A stretch of 59,194 nucleotides of DNA from Clostridium sp. OF03-18AA. GTDB lineage: Bacteria > Bacillota > Clostridia > Lachnospirales > Lachnospiraceae. Below the pieces are notes generated by a model that was not told the DNA's origin, ran no database searches, and saw nothing but the letters and a program-made list of their open reading frames with translations. Positions 44,623 to 54,066 of the stretch are shown here, one piece after another (within the stretch, counting starts at the first letter, position 1; every line of letters starts with the position of its first letter). Both the position numbers and the translations under genes were made by a program. The stretch is from positions 1 through 59,194 of the forward strand of contig NZ_QUEP01000017.1 of NCBI RefSeq assembly GCF_003478035.1, in the 5' to 3' direction.

Positions 44623-46269
44623 ATCTCCGCAATGCAGCATTTTTCCGTCACCGACATAAATCCCGCAATGACTCACGCCCGGAGTATCATAGGTGCCTTT
44701 GAAGAACACCAGATCACCGGGTTTTGGAGAACTGGTCGGCGTACAGATGTTATAGAGTCCCTGGGCTCCCAGCCTGCCCACATTCCAGCCGGAGTGATTG
44801 ATGACCCACGAAACGTACCCCGAGCAATCAAAGGAAGTGGCAGGAGAACTGCCGCCCCACACATAGGGATAGCCGATATATTTCTGTGCTTCGGCAAGCA
44901 TCGCGGCAAAGGTTTCATCGTCCAGATATTCTCCGGGCACTTCGTAATCACCGGGTTTCCCGGTAATGTACTTGTTCACATAGGGAGAATCTGGGAACAG
45001 ATCAGGGCGGTTCCCCAGCGTTGCCATATAGATGGCATATCGGGAAAGCTGATCCTCGCCCATAACGTACACAGGTACATGGGACAAATCAAAGTTTTCC
45101 AACGTGACCGTACAGATGTAATAATCGTAAGGCACCTGATAGGTGTCCGTATGGGAGTTGCCGTCCTCGTCCGTCCATGTGTCGGTTTCTGTGCGATACC
45201 GGGTTTCCACCACTACATCCTCCGTGAGAATGTACTGGCGGTCAAACAGCATTTGCAGCGTTCCCTGTACTTTGTCTATTGTCCATTGCCCCTCATGGAG
45301 CGCACACAAAAGAGAAAGCAGCACATAGGGGTCATGCTCGATTTCGTCCAGATCGAAGTGGTATTCGTCATAGTCATGGGTGCTTTCATAGGTGTCCAGA
45401 TAATGCTGCAAATCATCTTCCAGCGCACAGTAGGCAGCTTCGGCGGCCAGCATATCCCGATCCTCGCAAGGATAGGTGCTGGCCCCTAATGCACCGGCCC
45501 CGGCGTTCCCCAGCATAAGCATGGTAGAGGAACAGGACTGCATAGCAAACAGGAGTAACACACAGAGCACCGCAACCACGGCACCTGCGGGATGACTTTT
45601 GACAAATTCCACTGCCCGGGCGATCAGGCGTTCTGTGGCTGTGGCAGTTTTCCCAGCCGCAGCCGCGCCCTGCTTTGCAGCCTCCTTTGCCTGCTTGCGG
45701 TATTGCCTGCGAAGCCGTTGCTTTTGCCAGTAGCGGGTAAGGGCATTTTTCGTCAGCTCCGGGTGCTCCTGTGCGGCGGTGTGAAAATGGTAGTCCGCCG
45801 TGTATTTGGTATAGCGGGCCTCGGCCTTGCGTACCACTTTTGCCGGATGTTCCCGGACTTTACGGCGCACAAAGCGGGAGCCGTGCCGCAGCGCGGTTTC
45901 TCCCACAAGCTCAGAACGGTGTGCGCCTTCTGTGCCGACATTTTCCTGTTCCACTTCAAAAATCTTGCCATGCACGAAGCTGTGAACGGAATCACTGGCA
46001 ACACGGCCTATGCGTTTTACCGGGCCGGGCTTTTTCGGCGGCTTTTGCTTTGCCAGCTTCTCCCGGGCCTGTTCCAGTTTTTCGCCTTGGGACTCCATGT
46101 GGAGCTTTGCCGCCGCAGCCTGTTCCTGCTGGCTCTTTTTGCGGAACTTGGACTTCGGGACACTTTGTCCCGAAGTGTCGGAAGCCTCCGGCCCGGGCTG
46201 TTCCCCGTCAGGGGCGTGGGCGGTCTGCGACCAAGCCTCCTCCTTGGTCTTATTCATTTTTCGTTTCAT
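44623..46269 (-). CDS. NlpC/P60 (C40) cell-wall hydrolase of the conjugation system, exon 1
   Basis: The first 549 codons of a protein that, joined to 41,981-42,052, has 572 residues. A charged N-terminal region precedes one membrane helix (AGAVVAVLCVLLLFAMQ at ~230) and an extracellular part ending in an NlpC/P60 domain with the catalytic Cys in SFDCSGYVSWV and His in SHCGIYVGDG. It locally opens peptidoglycan for the mating channel. Without splicing, the frame reads seven intron codons (VRPAGRK) and stops. The ATG overlaps VirB4 by 20 bp. Palindromic site 7 encodes GQSVPKS near residue 35. Confidence 0.85.
46152..46176. repeat. Palindromic site 7 of the element
   Basis: ACTTCGGGACA and its exact complement flank CTT: a perfect copy inside the 5' part of the NlpC/P60 gene. 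Confidence 0.9.
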
Positions 46270-48607
46270 TCTTCATATCCTCCGGGCGGGTAGTCAGCAG
46301 GTCATAGATCTCTCCGCGAGGGAACCGATCCATAAACGGAATGGTTACATTTCCATAGAACAACAGCCCCTCGCCGGAATTGCTGTGTGTGATATAGGAA
46401 AGCTGATGCTCGGAAATACCGAGCTGTTTTGCCAGAATGGTACGGTCACTCTGCGCCTGCGAAAGCAGGATCATAAAATCCGTGTTGTCCAGAATGTTCT
46501 CGATTTCACGGCTTGCCAAAAGGTCTTTGACGTTCTGCGTCAAAGCAGACGGCACACATCCTTTTTTACGCAGCATTTTCCAGACCGCTACAAAGTAGCT
46601 GGCCGTCAGCGGATCGCGGAGCAGGATATGAAACTCGTCAAAGTAGCACCAAGTCGCCGCACCCTCGTGGAAGTTCTGATCCACCGCCTGCGAAACAAAC
46701 TCATTTGTGATGTGCATTGCAATCTTTCTAAGGTTTTCGCCCATGTTTTTCAGAACAATGCACACCACACGGCTGTCCGTCTTGACGTTGGTAGGATGGT
46801 TAAAGAGATTGAGGGAGCCTGTGCAATAAAGCTCTAAGGCAGTTGCCACGCGCCGGGCTTCTGGCTCCGGCTGGCGTAAGAGTTCTTCGTACAAATCCTG
46901 CAACAGTGGTGTTTTTGCAGTTTCCAGTCCGAGCGCCTGTTCCCGGTACACCAAACGCACGCAGCGGTCAATGACCGTCTTTTCAATGGGCTGCAAGCCT
47001 TCCTTGCCGCCGACCACCAGCTCGCATAGGGACAAAAGAAAATCCGCCTTCATGGAAAGCGGGCTTTCTCCGGCGGCCATATTGAGCTCCACATCCATCG
47101 GATTGAGGTGGTGCGGGCTGTCCGGGGCAATCTCGATCACCTGGCCGCCCAGCCTTCGCACCAGCGGAGCGTATTCGCCCATCGGGTCAACCACGATAAT
47201 GCGATCCTGCGGAATGGTAAGAAACACATTCAAGAGCTCACGCTTTGCAGCAAAGCTCTTGCCGGAGCCCGTAGAACCCAAATACATCCCGTTTGCCGAC
47301 TTCAGCTTTTTGCGGTCAGCCATGATGACATTGTGAGAAAGTGCGTTCATGCCATAGTAGAGGGCCTGCCCCGCCATGCGGAGCTCCCTTGTCATAAAGG
47401 GGATAAAGATGGCTGTGGAGCTGGTTGTCATACCGCGCTGGATTTCTACCTCGTTGTAACCAAGGGCCAGCGAAGAAACAAAGCCCTGTTCCTGTTGCCA
47501 GTCCAGACGGCGCAGAGCGCAGTTGTATTTCTGCGCGATACCGCCCACGGTAAACACATCGTTTTCCAGCCGCTGGCGGTTAGGAGCAAGGTTTACCACC
47601 GTAAAGGTCAGCAGAAACATTCGCTCATTGCGTGATTGCAAATCAGCCAGAAGCTCCGCTGCGTCCTTGCTGAATGTAATCAGGTCAGGGGGAAGAATAT
47701 CCGGGTCATAGCCGGAGCGCACAGCCTTTCTCTGTTCCTCCACTTTCATTTTCCCAATGTCCGAGATTTTCCCCTTGATGGTCTTGATTGCCTTGAGCTG
47801 ATCCACGGTCTGAATGTGCATGGTCACGGTCATTTCCGCATCCAGCTCCAAGATTTCCGCCAGCAGCTTATCCGAAAGCTCCGATGCCATAATCTGCAAG
47901 TAGGACACCGCGCCCCAATACTGGCCGATGCGGAATGTGCGGGACTGGCGGAAGTCGAGACTGTCCGGGGCAATAAAGTCTTTTGTGCCGAGCCCGGTCT
48001 GCGGGATGTCTTTCCACGAAAAGCGGAACGGCTCGCGGCTCCCCGGATGCATCTGGCTATGAAGCAGCGCAAGGCGGGCCCGCCCGTCCATCGGCTCCGA
48101 GGGAACGCCCAGCCGCTTAAAGTTTCCCATGACATCGGCCTCCACACGCTCCAGACGGGGCCGTGCCTCCGCAATCCCCTCGGCGGGTATGCCAAAGGTG
48201 ATGTATTTTGAGCGTTCAATGCCGTTATTACTTTTGGCAATCTGATTTTTCAGCATCCCGGTAAACTCGTCCCTGACGCTGTTATAGTTGTCATCCGCTT
48301 TCGGGATATTGACTTGATAGCGGCTGCGGGAATGGGAACGGCGGTTGATAAAGGAAAGCTGGAACGGCAGCGAACTGTCAAAGTAGTTGAGGAATGAGCT
48401 CCATCCGCTGAATATGGCAGCCTGATCCTCGGTGGATGCCACGGAGTAATTGATGTCCTCATATTCCACGGTTTTTGTATAGAGCCCGCCCGGGAGCTTG
48501 CACACACCGTCCGGGTGCATGGACAGATACGGGATTGTCTGCTGGGCAGACAGGGCCGCCCGGCCTTTACCCTTGGCGGCTCCGTTTTTCTTCTTTGTGT
48601 TTTTCAA
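46250..48607 (-). CDS. virB4: VirB4-like conjugation ATPase
   Basis: A 785-residue ATPase powering the type IV secretion channel. Walker A is GSTGSGKSFAAKRELL around residue 450 and Walker B is WCYFDEFHILL around 645; NVKDLLASREIENILDN follows. The N-terminal half carries the TraE/VirB4 domain. It starts at a TTG (48,607) six bases after AAGGAGG, overlapping PrgI by 41 bp. The overlap with the NlpC/P60 gene downstream keeps the whole string coupled. Confidence 0.9.
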   Translation of the reverse strand: MKNTKKKNGAAKGKGRAALSAQQTIPYLSMHPDGVCKLPGGLYTKTVEYEDINYSVASTEDQAAIFSGWSSFLNYFDSSLPFQLSFINRRSHSRSRYQVNIPKADDNYNSVRDEFTGMLKNQIAKSNNGIERSKYITFGIPAEGIAEARPRLERVEADVMGNFKRLGVPSEPMDGRARLALLHSQMHPGSREPFRFSWKDIPQTGLGTKDFIAPDSLDFRQSRTFRIGQYWGAVSYLQIMASELSDKLLAEILELDAEMTVTMHIQTVDQLKAIKTIKGKISDIGKMKVEEQRKAVRSGYDPDILPPDLITFSKDAAELLADLQSRNERMFLLTFTVVNLAPNRQRLENDVFTVGGIAQKYNCALRRLDWQQEQGFVSSLALGYNEVEIQRGMTTSSTAIFIPFMTRELRMAGQALYYGMNALSHNVIMADRKKLKSANGMYLGSTGSGKSFAAKRELLNVFLTIPQDRIIVVDPMGEYAPLVRRLGGQVIEIAPDSPHHLNPMDVELNMAAGESPLSMKADFLLSLCELVVGGKEGLQPIEKTVIDRCVRLVYREQALGLETAKTPLLQDLYEELLRQPEPEARRVATALELYCTGSLNLFNHPTNVKTDSRVVCIVLKNMGENLRKIAMHITNEFVSQAVDQNFHEGAATWCYFDEFHILLRDPLTASYFVAVWKMLRKKGCVPSALTQNVKDLLASREIENILDNTDFMILLSQAQSDRTILAKQLGISEHQLSYITHSNSGEGLLFYGNVTIPFMDRFPRGEIYDLLTTRPEDMKNETKNE

Positions 48608-48953
48608 TCACATCCTCCTTTCCAGCGCCCGGCCCGGCAAAGGGCGCATAAATGTTTTCGGTTCGGTAGGCCCTGATCCCCGGCCTTAGAAACTTGGCCC
48701 GGATGATGTTTCGCACAACCTTTTCAAAGGGCAAGCCGTCCTTTTCATACATCGCCAGCAGGAACGCCGGGAGCATAATTCCCAGCATGAGAAACATCGC
48801 CCCGGTATTGCCGAGGGTGCCACGGGTCAGCAGATAGGCCGGAATCCCCACCGCGCCCGCACTGCCGAAGCAGACAAGCTGGCGTTTGGTGAGGTTGAAA
48901 GCCATCTTTGTTTTGATTTTGGATAAATCGTTTGGTACGTTTACATAGGGCAT
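48567..48953 (-). CDS. prgI: PrgI-family membrane protein
   Basis: A 128-residue protein beginning MPYVNVPNDLSKIKTKMAFN, with LTKRQLVCFG and two adjacent helices (GAVGIPAYLLTRG and MFLMLGIMLPAFLLAMY) as in PrgI/VirB3-like proteins. It always precedes VirB4 in Gram-positive conjugation systems and probably anchors it to the membrane. Confidence 0.8.
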   Translation of the reverse strand: MPYVNVPNDLSKIKTKMAFNLTKRQLVCFGSAGAVGIPAYLLTRGTLGNTGAMFLMLGIMLPAFLLAMYEKDGLPFEKVVRNIIRAKFLRPGIRAYRTENIYAPFAGPGAGKEDVIEKHKEEKRSRQG

Positions 48954-48956
48954 AGA

Positions 48957-49529
48957 TCACACTCCTTTCTGCACTTCGGGACAATGTGTCCCAAAGTCCG
49001 GGATGGTTGGTGTTACTTCATTTCCCCACACAGCCCAACCGGGCGGGGTCTGCCTGGCAAAGAGCTCCACGCGGGGCAGATCTCCCATCAGGGAAAGAAT
49101 TTTGTCGCGGGCCTCGTCCGGCTTTTTGCTATGGGCTTCAATCGGGGAAATGATGAATTGATGAATGTTGGCAGCCTGCCGCTTCGGGTGTCCCTTGGTA
49201 GCCAGCAGGCAGATTTCCGCGTTGCCCCTTGTCCAGAAGCCAAGGCCGTAAAACCAGCTATCCGCTTTCTTGTTCTTTTTCAGCCAGACGAAAGCAACAG
49301 ATTTATAGGTGAAGCCCCAAGCCTCGATCAGCCGGAGCGCCTCCGGGAGCTGCGGGAAAGTGGCCCATAAAAAGAGTGCGCTGTCCGGGGCTGCAAGATC
49401 AGCCACAGGCAACGCACATAACTCCTCAATGCTCATAGTGGGATAATGATTTTCCGCCGCGCCCTGTACTTTCTTAGCCGAGTAGCGCCAAGGGGGATCG
49501 GCGTAAATGATAGAATACTGCTGGATAAT
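48957..49529 (-). CDS. MT-A70 family DNA adenine methyltransferase
   Basis: A 190-residue methyltransferase. The catalytic motif IIYADPPWRYS lies at residues ~9-19, upstream of the first ATG (49,436), so translation must begin earlier. The only codon fitting the frame and the AAAGGAG site is ATT at 49,529, overlapping the previous stop as TAATT. FLWATFPQLPEALRLIEAWG and HSKKPDEARDKI complete the MT-A70 signature. It probably methylates adenine in the incoming element DNA. The non-standard start should be checked. Confidence 0.8.
   Translation of the reverse strand: MIQQYSIIYADPPWRYSAKKVQGAAENHYPTMSIEELCALPVADLAAPDSALFLWATFPQLPEALRLIEAWGFTYKSVAFVWLKKNKKADSWFYGLGFWTRGNAEICLLATKGHPKRQAANIHQFIISPIEAHSKKPDEARDKILSLMGDLPRVELFARQTPPGWAVWGNEVTPTIPDFGTHCPEVQKGV
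48973..48997. repeat. Palindromic site 8 of the element
   Basis: ACTTCGGGACA-ATG-TGTCCCAAAGT, within the 3' end of the MT-A70 gene and 20 bp before PrgI. Confidence 0.9.
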
Positions 49530-50308
49530 TACACTCCTTTCTCGCCAGAGCTTTTTACTGCCTGCGCCGCGCGGATGCGCTCACTGGCGGCGGCATAAAA
49601 GGACGGGGCCGTTTCAAAGCATACAAAGCGGCGTTCTGTGTTGATGGCTGCAATCGCGGTTGTGCCGGAGCCAACGCAAATGTCCGCGACCAGTTCTCCG
49701 GGACGGGTGTAGGTGCGGATCAGGTACTCACAAAGCTCCACAGGCTTCTGTGTAGGATGGATGCCGCCGGACACCGTAGGCACAAATAGTACATTTCCGG
49801 GATAGCGGCGGCCATCGTTGGACTCCGATCCCTGCCGTTCAAATTTCCCATAGTTGGAGCTTGTACCGCTTCGGGAATGTACGCGGGCATAAGGCTTGCC
49901 ATAAGTAAACTGCGGATTGTAGACCGGGGACTTCTGGTAAAACACCAAGATATTCTCGGACTTTTTCAGTGGAGCCCGGTTTGCATTGAGAAAGCCCGTT
50001 CCGCGCTCCTTGTACCAAATCCACTCATAGCGGAGCATGGCGAGGTTGGATGCGCCCAGCACCTTGTCAAAGGGGCACTGTGCGAAAAACAGCACTGCGC
50101 CATTCGGCTTGACCGCCCATTTCACCGCCTCCCACAGCTCCGGGAGCGGCAGGGGCACATCCCAATAATTCCGGGTTGTGCCGTAGGGCGGATCAGTCAG
50201 CAGCATATCCACGCTATGTTTTGGCAAAGAACGCAGGCCCTCGATGCCGTCCATGAGAAACAAGCCCTCCTTCGGGACACTTTGTCCCAAAGTGCGGCTA
50301 TCGGTCAT
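49529..50308 (-). CDS. DNA methyltransferase, DPPY type (beta class)
   Basis: A 259-residue enzyme from the ATG at 50,308 after AAAGGAGG. TDPPYGTTRNYWD (motif IV) precedes HPTQKPVELCEYLIR and ADICVGSGTTAIAAIN (AdoMet motif I), the beta-class order of CcrM-like N6-adenine or N4-cytosine methyltransferases. No restriction enzyme is adjacent, so it is an orphan that may shield the element from host restriction, together with MT-A70 and ArdA. Site 9 encodes TLGQSVPKEG at residues ~6-14. Confidence 0.85.
   Translation of the reverse strand: MTDSRTLGQSVPKEGLFLMDGIEGLRSLPKHSVDMLLTDPPYGTTRNYWDVPLPLPELWEAVKWAVKPNGAVLFFAQCPFDKVLGASNLAMLRYEWIWYKERGTGFLNANRAPLKKSENILVFYQKSPVYNPQFTYGKPYARVHSRSGTSSNYGKFERQGSESNDGRRYPGNVLFVPTVSGGIHPTQKPVELCEYLIRTYTRPGELVADICVGSGTTAIAAINTERRFVCFETAPSFYAAASERIRAAQAVKSSGEKGV
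50269..50293. repeat. Palindromic site 9 of the element
   Basis: CCTTCGGGACA-CTT-TGTCCCAAAGT, inside the 5' end of the DPPY methyltransferase gene, 15 bp after its start codon. Confidence 0.9.
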
Positions 50309-51029
50309 TGCGGGCCTCCTTTGCTTTGGCAGGTGCAGGCCGGGCGGCGTTTTCTTTTCCCGCCTGTTTTGCGGCTTCAGCCATCTGCTCCTTGATCGGG
50401 GCAGGCCGTACCGCCTGGGCCCGTGCAACAAGCTGTTCCACCGCAGCGTGATACGCCTCCACACCAGCCGCATTGATCCGTTCCTGTGTGGCACGGTCAG
50501 GAATCCGAACCGTAGCCCGGTATCCCGTCCGGCTGGCAGGATCGGGTTTAGAGGGAGCTCCGAGAAAAATTCCGTTTTTCCCGTCCACAACCTTAAAATC
50601 GTCGATGACCACACCGCCAAAATTGACGCTGGCGAAGCCGATCAGTTTACCCTGCGGCTCAATCGGGCGGACAGATACTGTGATCGGAACAACCGCCTCT
50701 TGCAAGACGGCATCCGTCCGCATTTTTACCGCCTCGTCAATACTAACGCCCTTGACTTCTGCAAGCTCCGCGATGGGAGCATCAAATAGCCAGCGCCGCT
50801 CCTCCGCAGCAATCTGCTCCGGGGTCAGCAATACATCGTCGTTCTTACTCAGATAAAATTCCTCCTTTCCGCTTGTCGGAGCAGGCTGGGCGGGGTCGTC
50901 CATCAGCTCTTTTCTTTGCAGGACGGCCTCCGTTTCCGCCATAAAGCGGTAAGCGTCCGCTTCAGTAAACTCCTCCGGCGTTTTTCCATTCCATAAGCGC
51001 GTTCCATCCGCCCCGTATCTTCTCGGCAT
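50298..51029 (-). CDS. DUF3849-like protein with SpoVG-like domain
   Basis: A 243-residue protein from the ATG at 51,029 after AGGAGGAGG. Residues ~118-185 (ITVSVRPIEPQGKLIGFASV then VVIDDFKVVDGKNGIFLGAP) match the fold pattern of SpoVG, a small RNA/DNA-binding regulator. The N-terminus has a DUF3849-like LLTPEQIAAEERRW and the C-terminus a basic, Ala/Lys-rich tail. It may regulate element genes. It overlaps the methyltransferase by 11 bp. Confidence 0.6.
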   Translation of the reverse strand: MPRRYGADGTRLWNGKTPEEFTEADAYRFMAETEAVLQRKELMDDPAQPAPTSGKEEFYLSKNDDVLLTPEQIAAEERRWLFDAPIAELAEVKGVSIDEAVKMRTDAVLQEAVVPITVSVRPIEPQGKLIGFASVNFGGVVIDDFKVVDGKNGIFLGAPSKPDPASRTGYRATVRIPDRATQERINAAGVEAYHAAVEQLVARAQAVRPAPIKEQMAEAAKQAGKENAARPAPAKAKEARNDR

Positions 51030-51044
51030 AAGCACCTCCTCCTG

Positions 51045-51911
51045 TTAATGAGCGCCAAAGATACGCTGGGCAATGCTCCCGGTCTTAAAGAGCATGAAGC
51101 AAAGCAAAACCGTGTAGCCCACAGTTCCCCAAATCGCCCCGATGGGATCGCCGCTTGTTGCGATGCCTTGAATGAGCACCGCGTAAATTGCAACACATAC
51201 AAGAATCAGCAGCCCTTGAAAGCCCACGGCAAACAGGGACTTGATGTAGTTTTGCCCGGTGCTGCCAAGCTCCCGGTTGGAAAGCGTAGCAACGGGGATG
51301 GGGGCCAGACTGGTCAGCAGATAGATTTCCAGCATCCTGCCATACACCAAAACGAAAATGATAATCCCCATCGCCTTCATCGTAAATCCAATGAGCGCAG
51401 ACTGCAGCCAAAGCCCCAAAAGCGGCCCTAAGTCCATCGCCTCCAGCGAGGTTTCCAGTTCGGCAAGCATATCCGCCGAAACATCGGTAGAGCCTTGAAT
51501 CAGCCCGCCTGCCTGCGCGATAACGCTCTGCGATACATCGAACACGGCCATGACGATATTGAATGTGTTTGACAGGATTAAGATTGCACAGGCCGTTTTG
51601 AACATCCATTTATAGAGGTTCGCAACGTCAACCTCGTGCATATTGTTCTTTTCCAAAAGCATCTGTATGAGCTCATAAGTGGCAACAAAGGTCAGCACCA
51701 TTCCGGCAATCGGCAGGATCACCGTTTCGGAAAGCTGTCGGATCAGGGAGAAAACCCCGGCGTGCCACGCCGCCGGGGTAGTCCCTACCTGTGCCGCAAT
51801 CTCTCCGACTTGGGTATTGACGGTATCAAAAAACCCTTCGAGGTTTCCCATGATCCCGCCAATCAGAAGCTCTTTGAGCCAGTTTGTGAGCCAGTCGGTG
51901 AGAAAATCCAT
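51045..51911 (-). CDS. TrbL/VirB6-like conjugation membrane protein
   Basis: A 288-residue polytopic protein with about six helices. It starts MDFLTDWLTNWLKELLIGGI and has LPIAGMVLTFVATYELIQML, ILILSNTFNIVMAVFDVSQS and LTSLAPIPVATLSNRELGST, the layout of the TrbL/VirB6-like inner-membrane channel subunit of Tn1549-family elements. It lies between Maff2 and the SpoVG-like gene. Confidence 0.75.
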   Translation of the reverse strand: MDFLTDWLTNWLKELLIGGIMGNLEGFFDTVNTQVGEIAAQVGTTPAAWHAGVFSLIRQLSETVILPIAGMVLTFVATYELIQMLLEKNNMHEVDVANLYKWMFKTACAILILSNTFNIVMAVFDVSQSVIAQAGGLIQGSTDVSADMLAELETSLEAMDLGPLLGLWLQSALIGFTMKAMGIIIFVLVYGRMLEIYLLTSLAPIPVATLSNRELGSTGQNYIKSLFAVGFQGLLILVCVAIYAVLIQGIATSGDPIGAIWGTVGYTVLLCFMLFKTGSIAQRIFGAH

Positions 51912-51922
51912 AAGCGCCTACC

Positions 51923-52135
51923 TTAAAACAGGCCAGACAGCAGAGGGATCAGTGTGGTGCCAATGACGATGATGCCGCCGCCCGCCATAAGCTGCTTCAT
52001 GCCCTGGGACTTGGAGCCCGGGTTATCCGAGCCGTAGCCCTCCAGCAGATTGACCACACCCCATACGCCAAGGCCAGCGCCGAGCGCGATAACGAGGGTC
52101 TGTAAAGTGTCGATTGCAGATGAGAAAAATGCCAT
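51923..52135 (-). CDS. Maff2 family small membrane protein
   Basis: A 70-residue protein with two helices (TLQTLVIALGAGLGVWGVVN and LMAGGGIIVIGTTLIPLLSG) around an EGYGSDNPGSKSQG loop, the Maff2 signature. Its size and topology are like a VirB2/TrbC pilin. The start is ATG 52,135, after ATGGAGG; a frame from 52,147 uses that site as codons. Confidence 0.8.
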   Translation of the reverse strand: MAFFSSAIDTLQTLVIALGAGLGVWGVVNLLEGYGSDNPGSKSQGMKQLMAGGGIIVIGTTLIPLLSGLF

Positions 52136-52203
52136 ATAAGCCTCCATTTCTCCGGGATTTTCCCGGTAACAAAAAAGCCGCCCATGCAGGCGGCAGGTTA
52201 CAA

Positions 52204-52228
52204 ACTTCGGGACACTTTGTCTCGAAGC
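52204..52228. repeat. Palindromic site 10 of the element
   Basis: ACTTCGGGACA-CTT-TGTCTCGAAGC, between the VirD4 stop and Maff2. Confidence 0.9.
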
Positions 52229-52230
52229 GT

Positions 52231-54066
52231 TTATGCAAAGGCGTCTGGATCGTCGATGTCATCATAGTTGAGGATGTCCTCGTCCTCTTCCGTGAGTGCA
52301 TCGTCCGGCACAGTCACCTCATACATCGTACACACCTCGTTCAGCCCGGGCCGCCTGCGGCGGTTAATGAGCCTGTCGAGGTCAAAAGCGTTTTTCTGTT
52401 TATCGGCCTCCGCCGTATAACGGTAGTTCGGATGCCGTTTCAGATCATACTTGGAAGAGAAAAACGGGGGCAGACCCCGAAGCTGCAAAATACATTTGTC
52501 TCCCGGCATGGTTGCAAGTTCGGCTGGGGTCATCAGTTCCCGGCCCAGCCGCTGGGTATTTTGACTGTAGCTTTCCGACTGGCCACGGGAGCGGCTGTCG
52601 GTCTGCATACTGATTGTGGCTTTTCCCAACCAGTTCTCGGAGATTTCCTTGATGGTGCTGGCTTCGCGGCCACCGAGGAACACCACGCTGTCCATGTTGC
52701 CGAGGATTGTCTCAGCGTGTTTATCGTAAATGGCCTTGCACTGTGCCAACTGTTGATACAGCAGGCAAAGACTCACCTCGCGGGAGCGGATAACCGCGAC
52801 CAGCTTTTCGAGCTGGGGCACCTGTCCCGTGTTGGCTGCCTCGTCCCACAGCACTCGTACATGGTGCGGCAGGCGGCCACCGTGAACATTGTCCGCCCGT
52901 TCACACAGGAGGTTGAACATCTGCGAAAAAGCAAGCGCCACTAAAAAGTTGTAGGTCTGCGTGGTATCGGAAATGATGAAGAATACCGCTGTTTTCCGAT
53001 CTCCGATGCGGTCAAGCTCCAATTCGTCATAGGCCATGACTTCACGAAGCTGCGGGATGTCAAAGGGAGCCAGCCGCGCACCGCAGGAAATTAAAATGCT
53101 TTTTGCCGTCTTGCCGCTGGCCAATTTGTACTTTTTATACTGTTTGACCGCGAAGCAATCCGGCTTGCGCTTTTCAAGCCCGGCAAACATATAGTCCACC
53201 GCGTTCATAAAATCCTCGTCATCCTCCTTGACCTCCATGCCAGAAATCATATCCACAAGGGTGTTCATGTTCCGATCCTCGGCAGGCCCCTCGAAAATGA
53301 TGTAGGCAATCAGGGCGCAGTATAAAAGCGTTTCCGATTTCGTCCAGAATGGATCGCCTTCCTTGCCTTCGCCCTTTGTGTTGGAAATCAGGGCATCCAC
53401 GAATTTCAGAATATCGGCCTCGTTGCGGATATACGCCAGCGGGTTATAGTGCATGGATTTTGAAAAATCTATGCTGTTGAATACCTTGATTTTGTACCCA
53501 CGTTTTTGCAGGAAAGCTCCGACCTGTCCCAGCACACCGCCTTTGGGATCGACCACCACATAAGAGGAATGAGCCTGTAAAAGCTGGGGCGTGAGCCAGA
53601 AGCGGGTTTTGCCGGAGCCGGACGAGCCGATAATGCAGCAATTCAGGTTTCGGGCATTTGCGGGGATTTTCGGGCGGGTGTTCATCGTGAGAAACTCCGT
53701 CCCGGTCAAAATCACGTTGTTTTCAAACCTTGGATCAACAAACGGTTTGATGTCTTTTTCCGTTCCCCACCGGGCGCTGCCGTATTCTGCATCCCGCCGA
53801 AACTTCTTAGCGTTCTTGCTTTTGAAATAGATCAGCAGCCGGAAACCAACTGCGCCTACAATACCAACAAGCCAATCCAGCGGGGCAAGACCGGGTGCAA
53901 AGTCAGCAAAGGCCGGGCCAATCGTCTGGCCCAGCCCGATGAGCTTATGTGCAAAATCGTTCCCCGCCGCCAGCCGGTAGGCCGTTCCCAGCTTGAGGAA
54001 CGCCCACAGGATGAACAGATAGGGAATGTTTGGAATGAGATATTTTCTGATCTTATCTGTCCTCAT
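52231..54066 (-). CDS. virD4: VirD4/TraG-like coupling protein
   Basis: A 611-residue ATPase that brings the relaxase-DNA complex to the channel. Two N-terminal helices precede Walker A (IIGSSGSGKTRFWLTPQ, ~residue 150), the KGGVLGQVGAFLQKRGYKIK segment and Walker B (VRVLWDEAANTGQVPQL, ~residue 405). The start is ATG 54,066 after AAAGGAGG, overlapping PcfB by 14 bp; a longer upstream frame is not needed. The C-terminus is acidic. Confidence 0.9.
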   Translation of the reverse strand: MRTDKIRKYLIPNIPYLFILWAFLKLGTAYRLAAGNDFAHKLIGLGQTIGPAFADFAPGLAPLDWLVGIVGAVGFRLLIYFKSKNAKKFRRDAEYGSARWGTEKDIKPFVDPRFENNVILTGTEFLTMNTRPKIPANARNLNCCIIGSSGSGKTRFWLTPQLLQAHSSYVVVDPKGGVLGQVGAFLQKRGYKIKVFNSIDFSKSMHYNPLAYIRNEADILKFVDALISNTKGEGKEGDPFWTKSETLLYCALIAYIIFEGPAEDRNMNTLVDMISGMEVKEDDEDFMNAVDYMFAGLEKRKPDCFAVKQYKKYKLASGKTAKSILISCGARLAPFDIPQLREVMAYDELELDRIGDRKTAVFFIISDTTQTYNFLVALAFSQMFNLLCERADNVHGGRLPHHVRVLWDEAANTGQVPQLEKLVAVIRSREVSLCLLYQQLAQCKAIYDKHAETILGNMDSVVFLGGREASTIKEISENWLGKATISMQTDSRSRGQSESYSQNTQRLGRELMTPAELATMPGDKCILQLRGLPPFFSSKYDLKRHPNYRYTAEADKQKNAFDLDRLINRRRRPGLNEVCTMYEVTVPDDALTEEDEDILNYDDIDDPDAFA

